Shown: positions 1 to 11,557 of the stretch, piece after piece
How the letters are laid out: every line of letters begins with the position of its first letter
How positions within the stretch are numbered: position 1 is the stretch's first letter
NCBI GenBank assembly: GCA_002900995.3
Contig: CM035315.1
Coordinates: forward strand, 977,967-1,041,966
From: Ganoderma boninense
Taxonomy: Eukaryota > Basidiomycota > Agaricomycetes > Polyporales > Polyporaceae
Reading direction: 5' to 3'
Length of the DNA: 64,000 nt
The notes under the pieces: model-generated
Databases searched by the model: none
Told to the model about the DNA's origin: nothing
The model's input: the letters and a program-made list of their open reading frames with translations, nothing else
Translations under genes and position numbers: made by a program

Positions 1-3000
1 CACCAAATCTGCGTCTGGCGCCGATGCCTCCGCCACCGCGCCCGCTGCGGGCGAGGCCGAGGGCAAGAAGGAGGAGAAGGACGGCGAAGACGACTTTTCG
101 TCCAAGGCGCAAGTCATGACGCTCATGACGACCGACGTCGATCGCGTCGCGATGTTCCCGTGGCACCTGTTCACCATCGTCGATGCGCCGATCGAGATCG
201 TCATCGGCACGCTGTTCCTCTACAGCCTGCTCGGCGTGTCGTGCTTCTTCGGGCTGGCCGTGACGTGCCTGTTCCTCCCGCTGAACCACTTTGCGGGCAA
301 GGTCGTCGTGGGCGCGCAGGAGAATTTGATGAAGGCGAGGGACGAGCGGGTGGCGCTGATGAACGAGATCCTTGGTGGGATTCGGATGCTCAAGGTGCGG
401 TTTTCAACAAGCTATGTTGGATAGCGAACGGCTCGCTCACATAGCTTTCAGTTCATGGCCTGGGAGCGCAGCTTCGAGAAGCGCGTGATGAAGGTCCGCG
501 AACGTGAACTGAAGCATCAGAAGCTTAACTACACGATCGAAGTACTTTGGAATGCCATTTGGTGGGCCATCCCGCGCTTTGTGCTCTCGAAGGTGCCTCC
601 TGACCGGTCTTTGTAGGAACGGGTCTCCTATCTTGGTCACCCTAGTGTCTTTCTGGCATTTTGCCATCGTACGTAAACAAGTCTTGACGCCGTCGATTGC
701 ATTCACTTCTATTAGCGGTAAGCTTATATACCTTGTCCACGAAAGGAGAAGGACCTAATTGTCCCAATTTTCAGTCTTCAACGAAATGAAGTTCGCCTTG
801 AACGCTCTCCCGGAAACGCTAATCCAAGTGCTCCAGGGCGTTGTCTCCCTCCGCCGTATCGAGAAGTATATGCACGGCGCGGAGGTTAAACCAGTCCCCC
901 CTCTCGACGGCCTGGCACACCCCATCGCCCTGCAGTCTGCAACAATCACTTGGCCACAAGACCGCTCACGAGGCAGCGCTGCGCCCTCCGCCGCGGCGAC
1001 GCCCAAGACCAAGTTCGTGCTCATGGACCTCTCGCTCGACTTCCCGATCGGCGAGCTCTCGCTCATCTGCGGCAAGTTCGGCAGCGGCAAGTCCCTCCTC
1101 TTGCTTGCACTCCTCGGCGAAGCGGACCTGCTCTCCGGCCAGCTGTTCTGCCCGCGCTCGCCCCCGGACATTATCGCGCGCTTCGCAGGCCAAACAGTGA
1201 CTGAGGAGGAGTGGGTCGTGCAGGGCGCGTGCGGATATGTGCCGCAGACGGCGTGGCTGAGGAACGCGTCGATCCGGGAGAACATCCTGTTCGACCTCCC
1301 GTACGTGGAGGAACGATACCAGAAGACGCTCGAGGCGTGTGCGTTGCTGAGCGACCTCGAGATCCTTGAGGACGGAGACCAATCGGAGATCGGAGAGCGT
1401 GGTGTAAGTCTATTTGTCCAGCTAGGTAGAAGGGACGAGACAACTAATCGTCGTGTGCCGCAGGTAAACCTTTCCGGCGGTCAGAAGGCACGGGTGTCGC
1501 TTGCTCGTGCGGTCTACTCTCGCGCCGCCGTGCTCTTCCTGGACGATGTGCTCTCTGCTGGTACGTTCCCCTCGCCCGTTCTTCTTTAAACCCGAATGTG
1601 ACGGTGTCTTCAGTCGATGCGCACACCGCGCACCATCTTTACCACGAGTGTCTAAAGGGCGATTTGATGCGTGGCCGTACGGTGATTCTTGTCTCACACC
1701 ACGTCCAGCTCTGCGCCCCCAGCGCGGAGTACATTGTGTCGCTCGACAACGGCCGCGTCCAATACGCCGGCGACTACCAAGGGTTGCAAACCTCTGGCGT
1801 CCTCAAGACCCTCATCCAGTCCGAGCACGTTGCTGAGGACAAGGAAGACGCTGCCGCAGAGAATAGGGTCGAGCTTGCTGTCGAAGACGCTGCGGAGACC
1901 GTCATGCATCATGAATCTGCCTCCGACGACTCGGAGGCGAACTCGACCGCTGTAGCGACTACGGCGAGCGAAGACGCGAAGACGGCCAAGAAAAAGGCGC
2001 CAAGGAAGCTCATCGAAGAGGAGAAGCGCGCTGTCGGACGGATCAGCCAAGACATTTGGATGGCGTACTTCACGGCGTGCGGTTCGTATGGATACTGGCT
2101 GACGTTCTTGTGCTCGCTCGGGCTGGCCGCGCTCAGTCCGGTGTTGGAGAACGGCTGGCTGCGGGTGTGGTCTGGGGCATATGTGACCGCGGAGCCGAGA
2201 TCCGCTTCGTTCTACATCGGCGTGTACTCGGCGGTACGTCCCTCATCCAGGATCTGAAACACTAGAAACTTACGAAGGAACTATAGATCACAGCTTTCGG
2301 TTTGTCATTGCCTTCGCAACGTATTCTCTTGCTGACCTCTTTTGTAGGCTTGGTCCTCGCCACTGTGCGGTTGTTCGTTCTTTGTAAGTCAGCAATCCCC
2401 CCGCAATGGATTGGCATCGCTCATGAGTTTCCCGCCAGATCACGGAGGCATCCATGGCTCTGTTGTTCTTTATAAGAGTAGGATATTCTTCACTGTCACG
2501 AAGTCAACAAAGCTCATCGGTGACTATAGGACTGCTTGAGGGTGTCCTCTTTGCAAACATTCGGTTCCACGATACAGTCTCACGTGGCCGGCTTTTGAAC
2601 CGCTTCGGGAAGGACTTTGAGGGTAGGCTCGGTCCTGACACTGACGACATTTCTGGACTGACACCGTTGAACAGGCATTGACAGCAGTCTCCCTGATAAC
2701 TTCGGACGCAGCGTTATCAACGGTCTCTCTGTGGCCACAACCTTCGTCACTGTATCTGTAGTGGGCGGGCCTGTGTTCTTCATCGCGGGCGTCTTCTTCG
2801 GGTTCATTTACTTTAGTGGTAAGTATATTTAACCATCCACGCTGTACCTCGCTTACCGTTCTTCACACGCGTGCAGTTGCCAAGGTACGTTGTGTCATGA
2901 CCGACGCATGCCCCTCGAGATTGACGCCTTCTCTGGAAAGGTCTATGGACAAACATCCCGCGACATGCGTAGATTAGGTATGTGGCTTCCCGCACCCCCT

Positions 3001-5183
3001 CGGGATCTCCTCAAGATCCCGATCCGGTTCCGCTGACTGCGCTCCGCAGACTCCGTCACCCGGTCCCCTCTATACTCGATTTACGGCGAAACGATCGCGG
3101 GTGTCGCCGTGGTTCGTGCCTTTGGCGCGTCTTCGAAGTACCTGCGCGACATGATGCGGTGTGCCGATACGGTACGAGATTCACGTCAGATTACCGTATG
3201 ATGACCGCCAATACTTTGCCTTTAGAATGCGAACCCACTCTACTGGATGTGGGGAGGTGAGTGCGGTTAATTAGGGTTGGCGAGCGTCCAATGCTCACCG
3301 ACCATATGGGTCAGTCAACCGCTGGCTGTCCGCTCGGTTCCTCCTGCTCTCTAGTGCTGTCGTTGCCCTCACTGCATTGGTCTGCGTGATGACTCCGGGT
3401 ATTGATGCCTCTCTCGCTGGGTTCGCGCTGGCATTCGCTTCCTCCCTTCTCGGCGATGTGAGTCCCCCTCCTTGATGCACACGCGTGGTCTGACCCTCAG
3501 CCTGGCGTAGCTTCTCTGGATGGTAGGTCTTATAGGCAGTTCAGCGTCAGACGATCGAATGACCGGCTTCTCCTAGGTCCGTCGCTTCGTCGGCCTGGAG
3601 CAATCCATGGTGAGAAACACCTCCTTCGTCGTCGTGCGAGCGTCCTGACGGCTGCGATCCAGGTTGCTGTGGAACGTGTCAAGGAATTCTCAGAGCTTCC
3701 CCGGGAGCCGCCAGAGTTCATCGAACCGCGCCCCAAAGCGTCCTGGCCCGAGAACGGGGAGATTAAATGCGAGGATCTCGTCATCCGATACGCGGTGCGT
3801 CCCTCCCCCTCTTCCCTCGCGCCTCGGGATCTTCTGGAACGTGGACCCTGACCATGCTTGTGTCTTGGTTGCGATTGGACAGCCCGACCTGCCCAACGTG
3901 CTCCACAAGCTCTCGTTTGAGATTCGCCCTGGTGAGAAAGTCGGCGTTCTGGGTCGCACTGGATCGGGGAAGAGCACGCTGGCGCTCTCATTCTTCCGTT
4001 TCGTGGAACCGACGGAGGGCCGGATCCTCATCGACGGGTTGGACATCTCCAAGATTGGCTTGACCGATCTCCGGAGCAAGCTCACCATCATCCCGCGTGA
4101 GTGTGACCCATCGTCTCTCCGCGACCTTCTGCTCATGCTCGTGTGCCACTTGCAGAGGACCCTACGATCCTGAGTGGTACCCTGCGGTCGACCCTTGACG
4201 TCTTCGATGAATATGAGGATGCTGAAATTGTACGTGTGCCATCCCCCGTGTCCTCGCGAAGCCGTACTCATGGTCCGCCGCAGTACGAGGCGCTCCGACG
4301 GGTGCATCTCATTCCGACTGGAGAAGTTACGGCGGAAGAAAACGAGGGTGTGAACGTAAACGTTTTCCGCAATCTAGACTCCCCCGTGTCCGAGGGCGGC
4401 GAGAACTTCTCCACCGGGTGCGTCGTGATCTCCGATGAATGGTCTTTGCACTGCCCGATCCACGTACTGACCGGGACCCCCCACATTGGCGCATGTGTGG
4501 CAATGGCATGACAGCGAGAAGCAGCTGCTTTGCATGGCCCGCGCGATCCTGAAACGTTCTAAAGTGCTTCTGATGGACGAGGTGCGTGTTCGGTGCCAGA
4601 GAGCGCGAGATCATGGGGAAAGACGATGAGGTGCTGATCGTGGCCACCTCCTGTATCAGGCGACTGCAAGGTACCGTGCATTCTCATGACACCCCCCGGC
4701 TTACATGATGACTGACGAGCACTCTACCCACCCTCTTCCGCGTGCAGTGTTGATTATGCTACGGACGAGCTTATCGGAAAGACGATTCGCCAGTGAGTCG
4801 CAGCTGTTGTGTTTTTGCTTCCGCTCCGCCGCTCGCCGTCCTACACGCGCCGCGACGAATCTCCCCCAACCGATCTCTGACCCCATCCCTTTTGTGCGTT
4901 CTCAGAGAGTTCGCATCAAGCACGATACTCACGATTGCGCATCGTCTGAGAACAGTCATAGACTACGACAGGGTAAGGCCTTCCGTTTTCGTGCTCACGG
5001 GGCGGAATCTCTAACGCAATCTGCCGGCCGTGCGCACAGGTGATCCTCCTCGACCAGGGCAAAATTGTCGAGTTCGACACCCCCGCTGCCCTCCTTTCCA
5101 ACCCGAGCTCAATGTTCCACGCGCTCTGCAAGGCTACTGGGAAGCAGGAGTTCGCGGTGCTCAAGAAGATGGCGGGTGTCTAG
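1..5183 (+). CDS. ABCC/MRP-type ABC transporter, 5' end outside the window
   Basis: ATP-driven membrane exporter of the ABCC (MRP/YOR1) group, typically moving organic anions and conjugates. The window opens inside TMD1, in an Ala/Glu-rich loop, reading in frame from base 2. NBD1 follows (Walker A GKFGSGKS near 1070-1092, signature NLSGGQ near 1465, Walker B LFLDDV near 1535, then VSHH), next an acidic linker (1810-2000), TMD2 (2040-3700) and NBD2 (Walker [10 protein letters not shown] near 3950, Walker B LLMDEATAS, AHR H-loop near 4940), with the stop at 5181-5183. I count about 26 introns with matching phases, and no frameshift. NBD1 has Asp where the catalytic Glu would be and NBD2 has the Glu, the usual ABCC asymmetry. 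The NBD2 signature is unusual, FSTGEKQ instead of LSGGQ. Some exons are tiny: 2287-2299, 2877-2884, 3511-3522 and 4660-4670. Substrate unknown. Confidence 0.96.
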
Positions 5184-5476
5184 AGTTGTTGCTAGTCGAG
5201 TCTTGTTGGATATTGGATATGATGATCGAATAGACCTAGCCTTGTGGACGTTGATAACGAAGAGGAGTCGGTGTTAGTGGGGTTGTCGCTGAGTGACAAT
5301 GACATTGAGAGGGGAGACGACTGACCCGTCGGAGAACGGAATGAGCATGACGGAGCCCGAGGCTTGGCGCTCCGCGACTCGCCGTTCCGAGAGGGGTCAC
5401 CGACGTGCCTGGCTTCGACGTCGCGCGCAGCACCCTCTCTTCCCCATCACCATCGCTCATCCCCGCCCGGGGCCGT

Positions 5477-6235
5477 ATGTCGGATATGTCTGACAACGGG
5501 CCCTCCACAGAGTCGACGCTCATCTTCGCCTTCCTCGTCTCATTCCTCGGCATCTTTCGCGGTCGGCGTGACAGGAGGCATCCTGTGGCCACGAGTTCGG
5601 GAGTCGCTCGCACGGCGGTTCGGCATCTTTCAGACGCACGACGAGGCCGCTTTGGCGCAACTCGGCCCCCAGCCCATGCCGCAGCTCTGGGACGTGTGCG
5701 TGCGGGATGTTGTGAAGAGTGCCGGGGCGCTGGAGAGCGCATGGGAGCACCTGCGAGCAAGTATCCCTCCCCCCCTATTACGTTTGTGAGCCTCCGGAAT
5801 CACCAATCATCACCGTCTGTCTTGCAGCCGTTAGCCCTCCGCCTCAGTCCCGCGGAGGGTACCGGTTCCGCTGGAATGTCCAAGCCCGCGAAGCGGGGGA
5901 AGTGGAAGTCCAGGTGCGTCCGATGACCGGGTCATGTCTGTGTGGCCGGACGCGCGCTCACCCGCTCTGGGCCCCCGCCGCATGGCTCTCACTCTTCCCA
6001 TCCATCCTCAAGATGTCTGGTCTGGAAAAGGCGAACAAAGGACCCTACCCCGCCAGATGGCACGATAGAGCACGATGTCCGCGATGGCAGCGTCGCGGTG
6101 GTCATCATCATGCCCTCGTGCCCTCAGCAGCCTTCCCACCCCACCACAAACACCACATCCAGTGACGAACCTCGACACGGCGAGTACGCTTTAGGGCTCG
6201 CGCAAGTCCGCTGTAGTGGCCAAGATCTCTCATGA
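5477..6235 (+). CDS. small single-pass membrane protein of an unnamed basidiomycete family; one-base frameshift
   Basis: Start ATG 5477, 294 bp after the ABC transporter stop. Exon 1 codes a short polar N-terminus and a hydrophobic segment (STLIFAFLVSFLGIF), then shifts frame by one extra base at about 5555-5558. If that base is ignored the helix continues (AVGVTGGILW) into a basic stretch and the motif MPQLWDV. Intron 5761-5827 is clear. The last intron starts at 5914; I tentatively end it at 6040, the acceptor that keeps frame. The last exon holds GSVAVVIIMPS and ends with YALGLAQV. The same order (hydrophobic helix, basic stretch, P-x-L-[WY]-[DE]-[VI], then V-A-V-[VL]-[IV]-x-M-P-S, then a short tail) occurs in the gene at 40945-41960, so I place both in one family. 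Function unknown; likely a single-pass plasma- or endomembrane protein with a cytosolic tail of about 140 residues. Confidence 0.6.
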
Positions 6236-9200
6236 CATACGATATGTTCCACGACGGTCGATGACACTCGAGCATCGCGGTGATTGTACAATCCATCTGG
6301 TGCAACCTCGGCCTCCCAGTGTATTATATTAGCGACTTCAGTGCTCTCACTATCCATAGCAGACCGTGGTCTTCCCTGCTTCTAACCTCCGTGCCCAGCC
6401 CGCCCTCGAGTTCTCGCCCGCCCACGCTGCCCGACCTGCACGTAATCTCACCGACTCTAGACCGCTCGGACAATTCTCAACGCGCAAAGCCCGACAGCGT
6501 ATGCTGCCTAGGCTCCTGTCCTTCTCACTCCACTTCTTCCGGATCCGTCTTCTCAATCAACACGTCGTCCACCTCCCGCCGCCCATTGGTTCTATTCTTG
6601 CAGGTGCGTCCTAGGACGAGTAGTGGGGCTAACCTAATCGGCCAGCCAGCGCGATTGAATGCCATCACTCCTTGCCCCAGCACCAGCTGCTCCCACCGAC
6701 GGGGAAGACAGTAGACCCTGGCCAGCCTCGTTTGCATTGTCGTGGCCACACCTTCTAGGATCCGTTGCTGATCTCCCACCCTCTCCCAGCCCGCGACGTC
6801 CTTGTTCGAGAATAAGCACCGGGTCCCGCAGAGCAAGCCTGAGCAGGCTTACTACATCCGCCGCACCCCGGAATACGTACGGCATTGCTGCAGTCTGCAG
6901 ATCGTGGGGGCAGCAGAGCGCAGAGGGCAGGCGAGCGCCGCCTGGCCACAGCTTTTCCGGATTCGGGGACGGCGAGCATCCCAGGACGGTAGGTGCTGCG
7001 ACACGCCCCGGGGGACGCCTGATGGAATCGACATGGACGAGCGGCCGTGCTTCTTTCGCGGTCATTTGCCTCCAGGGCTTCTATCGCCCCGGTATCACCA
7101 TGGAAATATTGCGTCAGGCGACCAGAGCCTGCCTATTCTGTTCGCGCACCCCTGCGAGGATCTCCTGCTCGATCGTGCATCCGGCGTATGCTATCGCCCA
7201 CCCATCTATATGGGAACGCCCCTGCCGCCTTCTACAGGTCTGCGCTGCTGCGCTGGGCCTAATGGCGTGCAATGCTCCGTCACCCATCGCGCATGGCGCA
7301 TCTAGAAGGCCCGCAAGAACACGCTGGCCAAGGTTCGCACACCTCCCTCCACTGCCGATGGCTCACATGCCCCACTCTCCAGATCCTGGGGCGCACTTCC
7401 CCGCTCGTGAGGTCGGCCCCGTGCCTCAGCCATCCATCTGAAGATCACTGGGTGCTGCCTCGTTGCAGCGTCTTCTTACGTTCACCGTCCGACCGCGCGA
7501 CACAGGCTCGGGCGCAATCGTGCGGGTGTGTAGTCACCTCGGCTTCCCGCCTTCCTGACCTGGCAGCACCTTCTCGCCGACGACGATATGGGCGCCACAG
7601 ACGCCCTCGTGGACGCTATAGTTCTCAGCTGCCGGGTATTGCTGGGTGGCCGTATTGCTGCCAATGGGAGTTCAGTTAGTTTACCAAGCTGCTTCAGGGC
7701 CGCGAGACCGTTCAATACCGTAATTTTGGCGCGCTCCCCTGTCCATTACGGCTGCCATGGGCGGGGAACGAGGGAGAGGTAGTGGTCAAAGTACCCAAAT
7801 TCTTCCACGTCGGGGCAAAACGAGGCATAACTACTAACTTCCCGATTAGGAATCCTGCTCTACCAAGTGTTGTGGCCGGGATCATCAGATCCTTGACCCA
7901 GGATCGATATCTTTTCGGGGGAGCGAAGAGCAGCAGCGATCGCGACAAAAAAAAGACCGTACACACTCTATGGCAGCGGAGCGTGCCTCTTGTGGCGTTT
8001 GCCTCCGCTCGCCAGTATCCTCTGCCCCGGTGCGCCCTTCCTCAGATCAGTGAACCTCGGGAAATTCTCCAACGTCGCCGCGTTTTAGGCTGCGATCCAT
8101 CACTTCATGACGCCGTGAGGGCGGTCTGGAGACGGTCGAGAAGCCACAGGCGATGGTCCTTCTGCGCGATCCACAGACCCGAAAAGGCGATTATCGCCCC
8201 CGGCACACGACGGGCCCCTCGTCGCTCCGACTGCCCTCCGGCATCCGCTGTCCCAGAACATCTGGGCGACGAGCATCCGCGGGCACATGACACCCTCGTT
8301 GCTGGTCTCCACGTGAGAGCAGCACATCCCATTGGTGGTGTGGTCTGGCTCGTTGCAGCATCCCTGTCAAACGTTCGAGTTCTTTGTCGCCGAAGGGTGG
8401 GTCCCACAGGACGACGACGACGATCCAGGGAACAGCCCGTCGCTTCTTTCTAGCGATGCGACGTCGGCGGCGGCGGAAGGGACTGCTTCTGTTCTTCTTT
8501 CTCTGATCCCTGACCACTCCGACTCCGAGACTCGAGTCTTGCTGTATGGCGCGCTGTTTGTTTTTGCCATTTGCTGCTAGTCTGGCAGATTGCCTATGCA
8601 TGCAATAGGGGCGGATCTGCTGCCTCCCTTCCCCAAGCTCCGCGTCCTGTTTTTCCGCTCCGTCAGTCGTGGAGATGGGTGTTGGGGTTGTGTGAGTATG
8701 CACGTTCTCGCCCCGACCCCCAACGCACAGGTCAGGCATGGAGCCACGGCCACGGGTTGGCTTTGCTCAATTTTCTCCGGGAAGCCGTCGCGGGGACATC
8801 TGCCAGATGGATCCACCATGATGGGGATAGAGATAGGGAGGAAATGTGGGCGAGGCTGCCGTGGTTCTAGATCCGATGCCCTCAGCTCAACCTCAAGCTC
8901 GATTGCAAGAAGTTTTCCATTGCGCTGGGAGCACGGAGTGCGTGTGTCTCTGTTTGTGGCCAGGAGACGCACGCACCCGCTGGCTGCTACTCCAGAGTCC
9001 ACATGCCAGCGGGTGAGGCATTCACCCACACACTGCGGTAGCGCACACTCGCCTTCCGCCCTTCCGCCCTCCCCGAGCCTGTTCTAGACGTGCGGGCAAC
9101 GATGGGGTCGAGAACGAAGACACCTCGTCGTGCTCGGACTGCGCATGCACGTTCTGTTGGACTCTGACTGCCTCTCGTAAACTGTACGCGAAGGTGGGTG

Positions 9201-11557
9201 ACAGCCACCTTCGAATTGCATCCCATCGTGGTCCATCCAGCCCCACCGACGTCAAGCAGGGTCAAATGATCGCTGGCGCGGCTGGGCCTAGAGCCGTCGG
9301 CCGTAGGTCCCTGTGTACCCCGCCTCGTGTCTCAGCTGGATCGGGGTTGCCTGTGTAGGCGGATGCGGCGCAGGGCACCCGTCGGAAATGTGCATCCGGG
9401 TCACGCTCACGTCGACATCCAGCGGGGGCTGCCTTTACGGTACGTACTTACATCGCTGGCATACGCGTTCAATGTGCGAACGAATCAAGGTGTTTCCATT
9501 ATTCCAGCGCAATGCATTTGCCGTACAATATGTAAGCATCCGGATGTGCTACACTGAATTTTTCATAGACTATAGTGATCGTCCGCAGGAAGGCGCTGCC
9601 TAGAACAACCTTAGCTAGCGTGCACTGGGGACCACGCCTGATGTGTGCCATGGCGGCGGGGGGCCACAGGATCTATTACGGATGGCAGAGCCTTGTGGCG
9701 TTTTCACGATCGATATTCTCCTCTATTCCCCGCGGGGTTGACGCATATGAATGTGAGTGGAGAATGCAATACTTATTCATGGTAAGTACTCATTAGTATC
9801 AGCCGTGGAGCGAGGCGAACTTTTTCATGAAGCGAGTTTCGAATCACAGGTGCAGGTAAGTACGTCGATACTTCGGGACTCGGAGTCTGTTGTGGACTTG
9901 TTGCGAGATCAGACTCGCAGATCAAACCCGGTGCTAACTTCTCCAACGGCCTGTTATCAGGATACATGCTCGACGCTTGTAGAGAGCCTGTTACCTAGAA
10001 GGGACTGGGAGCCCTCGACGTCAGTAGACCCTCAATTCTGCCCCCTAATTCAAAATTTCTATAACGTCAGGACACAGGTACGACTCGCCCATACATTGCT
10101 TGAGATGCTTTGGCTAACATAAGCATTACTCAAAATTTACGCCAAGGTGAGCTCTAGAGGGACGTCGCACAATTGCAAACACATGCCATGATTATGCCTT
10201 CACAGTACGTCTTGAACTCAGTGCAAGAAACAAGATCCCTAGCTACAATTATGGATGTGAATTAAGTTGGAGCTGCCCCGCTCCTTTCCCCCACCGTGAG
10301 TCCGTGCCCAGGTCCAGACGAGATATGCCCCGCACAGCGCCATCTAACACATCATGCATTATGCCCCGAACGGACGCAACATCAGCAAAGTTCCTCTTGT
10401 CCTCGCGGGCACCCGTCCCGCGTCCGGTGGTCGCATCAGGGCCTCCCCGCGATTGTCAGTGTCACCATGACTGGCGGAGTGGAGCGCGTCCGAGCGAATC
10501 TCAATCTGATCGAGACACTTACGCGACGGGCCCCCGCACCGCGCCCGCACCGGGTGGCCCGCCTTTGCCAATCCCAAAGGCTGAGGCGGCGAGACGAGGA
10601 CGCGCGGCGGCGTGGAGCCAAATCGGGCGTCGGCTAACCAAACAAGCAACGCGCAGCCCCCGGCGCCCTCCTCGCGGGTAACTCGATCATCGCATCTTCC
10701 CACTCCCAGCAATCGCGATTCCCTCCTCGCTCAGGACCTCGGACCGAGTTCCGAGCGGCGGCAGGCGAGCGACCTCAATGTCATGCCCGATCACGCCCGT
10801 TGTCTGCTCGAGGAGTTCATGGAGTGCTCACGTCGACCGTCTCCAGTTTCCAGCTGGGGGGGCTCCAACGTACAACCGCGCTTCAGCGTCACGCAGTGGG
10901 GCGCAGGTGAAGACTAGTGGAGCGCGGCAGCCGAGGTTCGCGAACTTGAGGGTCCCCATGGACGAGAGCCTGTTGTGCGGTAAATGCATGTGCATGTGCA
11001 TGAGCCGGGCGAGCGGAATTCCGTGCTGGCCGGCGAGGGGGCCAACGTTTTCGCAACTCGTCCGCTGATGAGAAACGCAGAGAGAGCAGAGATTTTTTTT
11101 GACCGCACGGTGCAATGGTAGGTCCGACTTGGACTTGGACTGGGCCAGCTGCCAGCAGGCCCGATGATACGATATGTCATCCGGAGTTCGGATAGCGTTC
11201 AGAGAGGACGTTGTGTGGCCATGAGACTTGTCGCATTTGGCATCTCGAGACTCGAGTACAGGAATACAAGCCGGCTCCTTCCTTGCCCCTTCCTCCATCT
11301 TCTTCTTCTCCTTCTCCTTCTAGCAGGTTCACTCACGTTCTTTCCGCAGACGGCCTAGCGTGCTTCTTCGTCTCCCCCAAGTTCCGACGCCTCGCTCTAG
11401 CGTTCCTTCCCGTTGCCAGCGAGCCACAGCGCGTGCTCACCGGTTACCGCCCCATCCATCCCTGTGGTGCACGAAGAGAAAAAGCCACCGAGGAGGCAGT
11501 AGTCAGCGTTCAGCCCCATTCCGCATTTCCCCGCGACTAAAGTAGCTGGGGCTCTCT
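6236..11557. other. 5.3 kb interval without a supportable gene
   Basis: GC-rich sequence with open frames on both strands but no recognisable domain, no chain of exons with matching phase, and Arg/Pro/Ser-rich translations typical of non-coding GC-rich DNA. The longest frame (6659-7441, +) has no recognisable motif. Around 9780-10150 there are several good splice-like signals (for example GTAAGTACT after 9781 and GTAAGTACG near 9855) without a protein to go with them; a non-coding transcript is possible. A CTT/CTC-rich tract lies at 11296-11322. Confidence 0.5.

Noticed and set aside
6659..7441. 260-codon open frame on the plus strand
   Set aside because: No domain, unusual composition, overlaps frames on the other strand.
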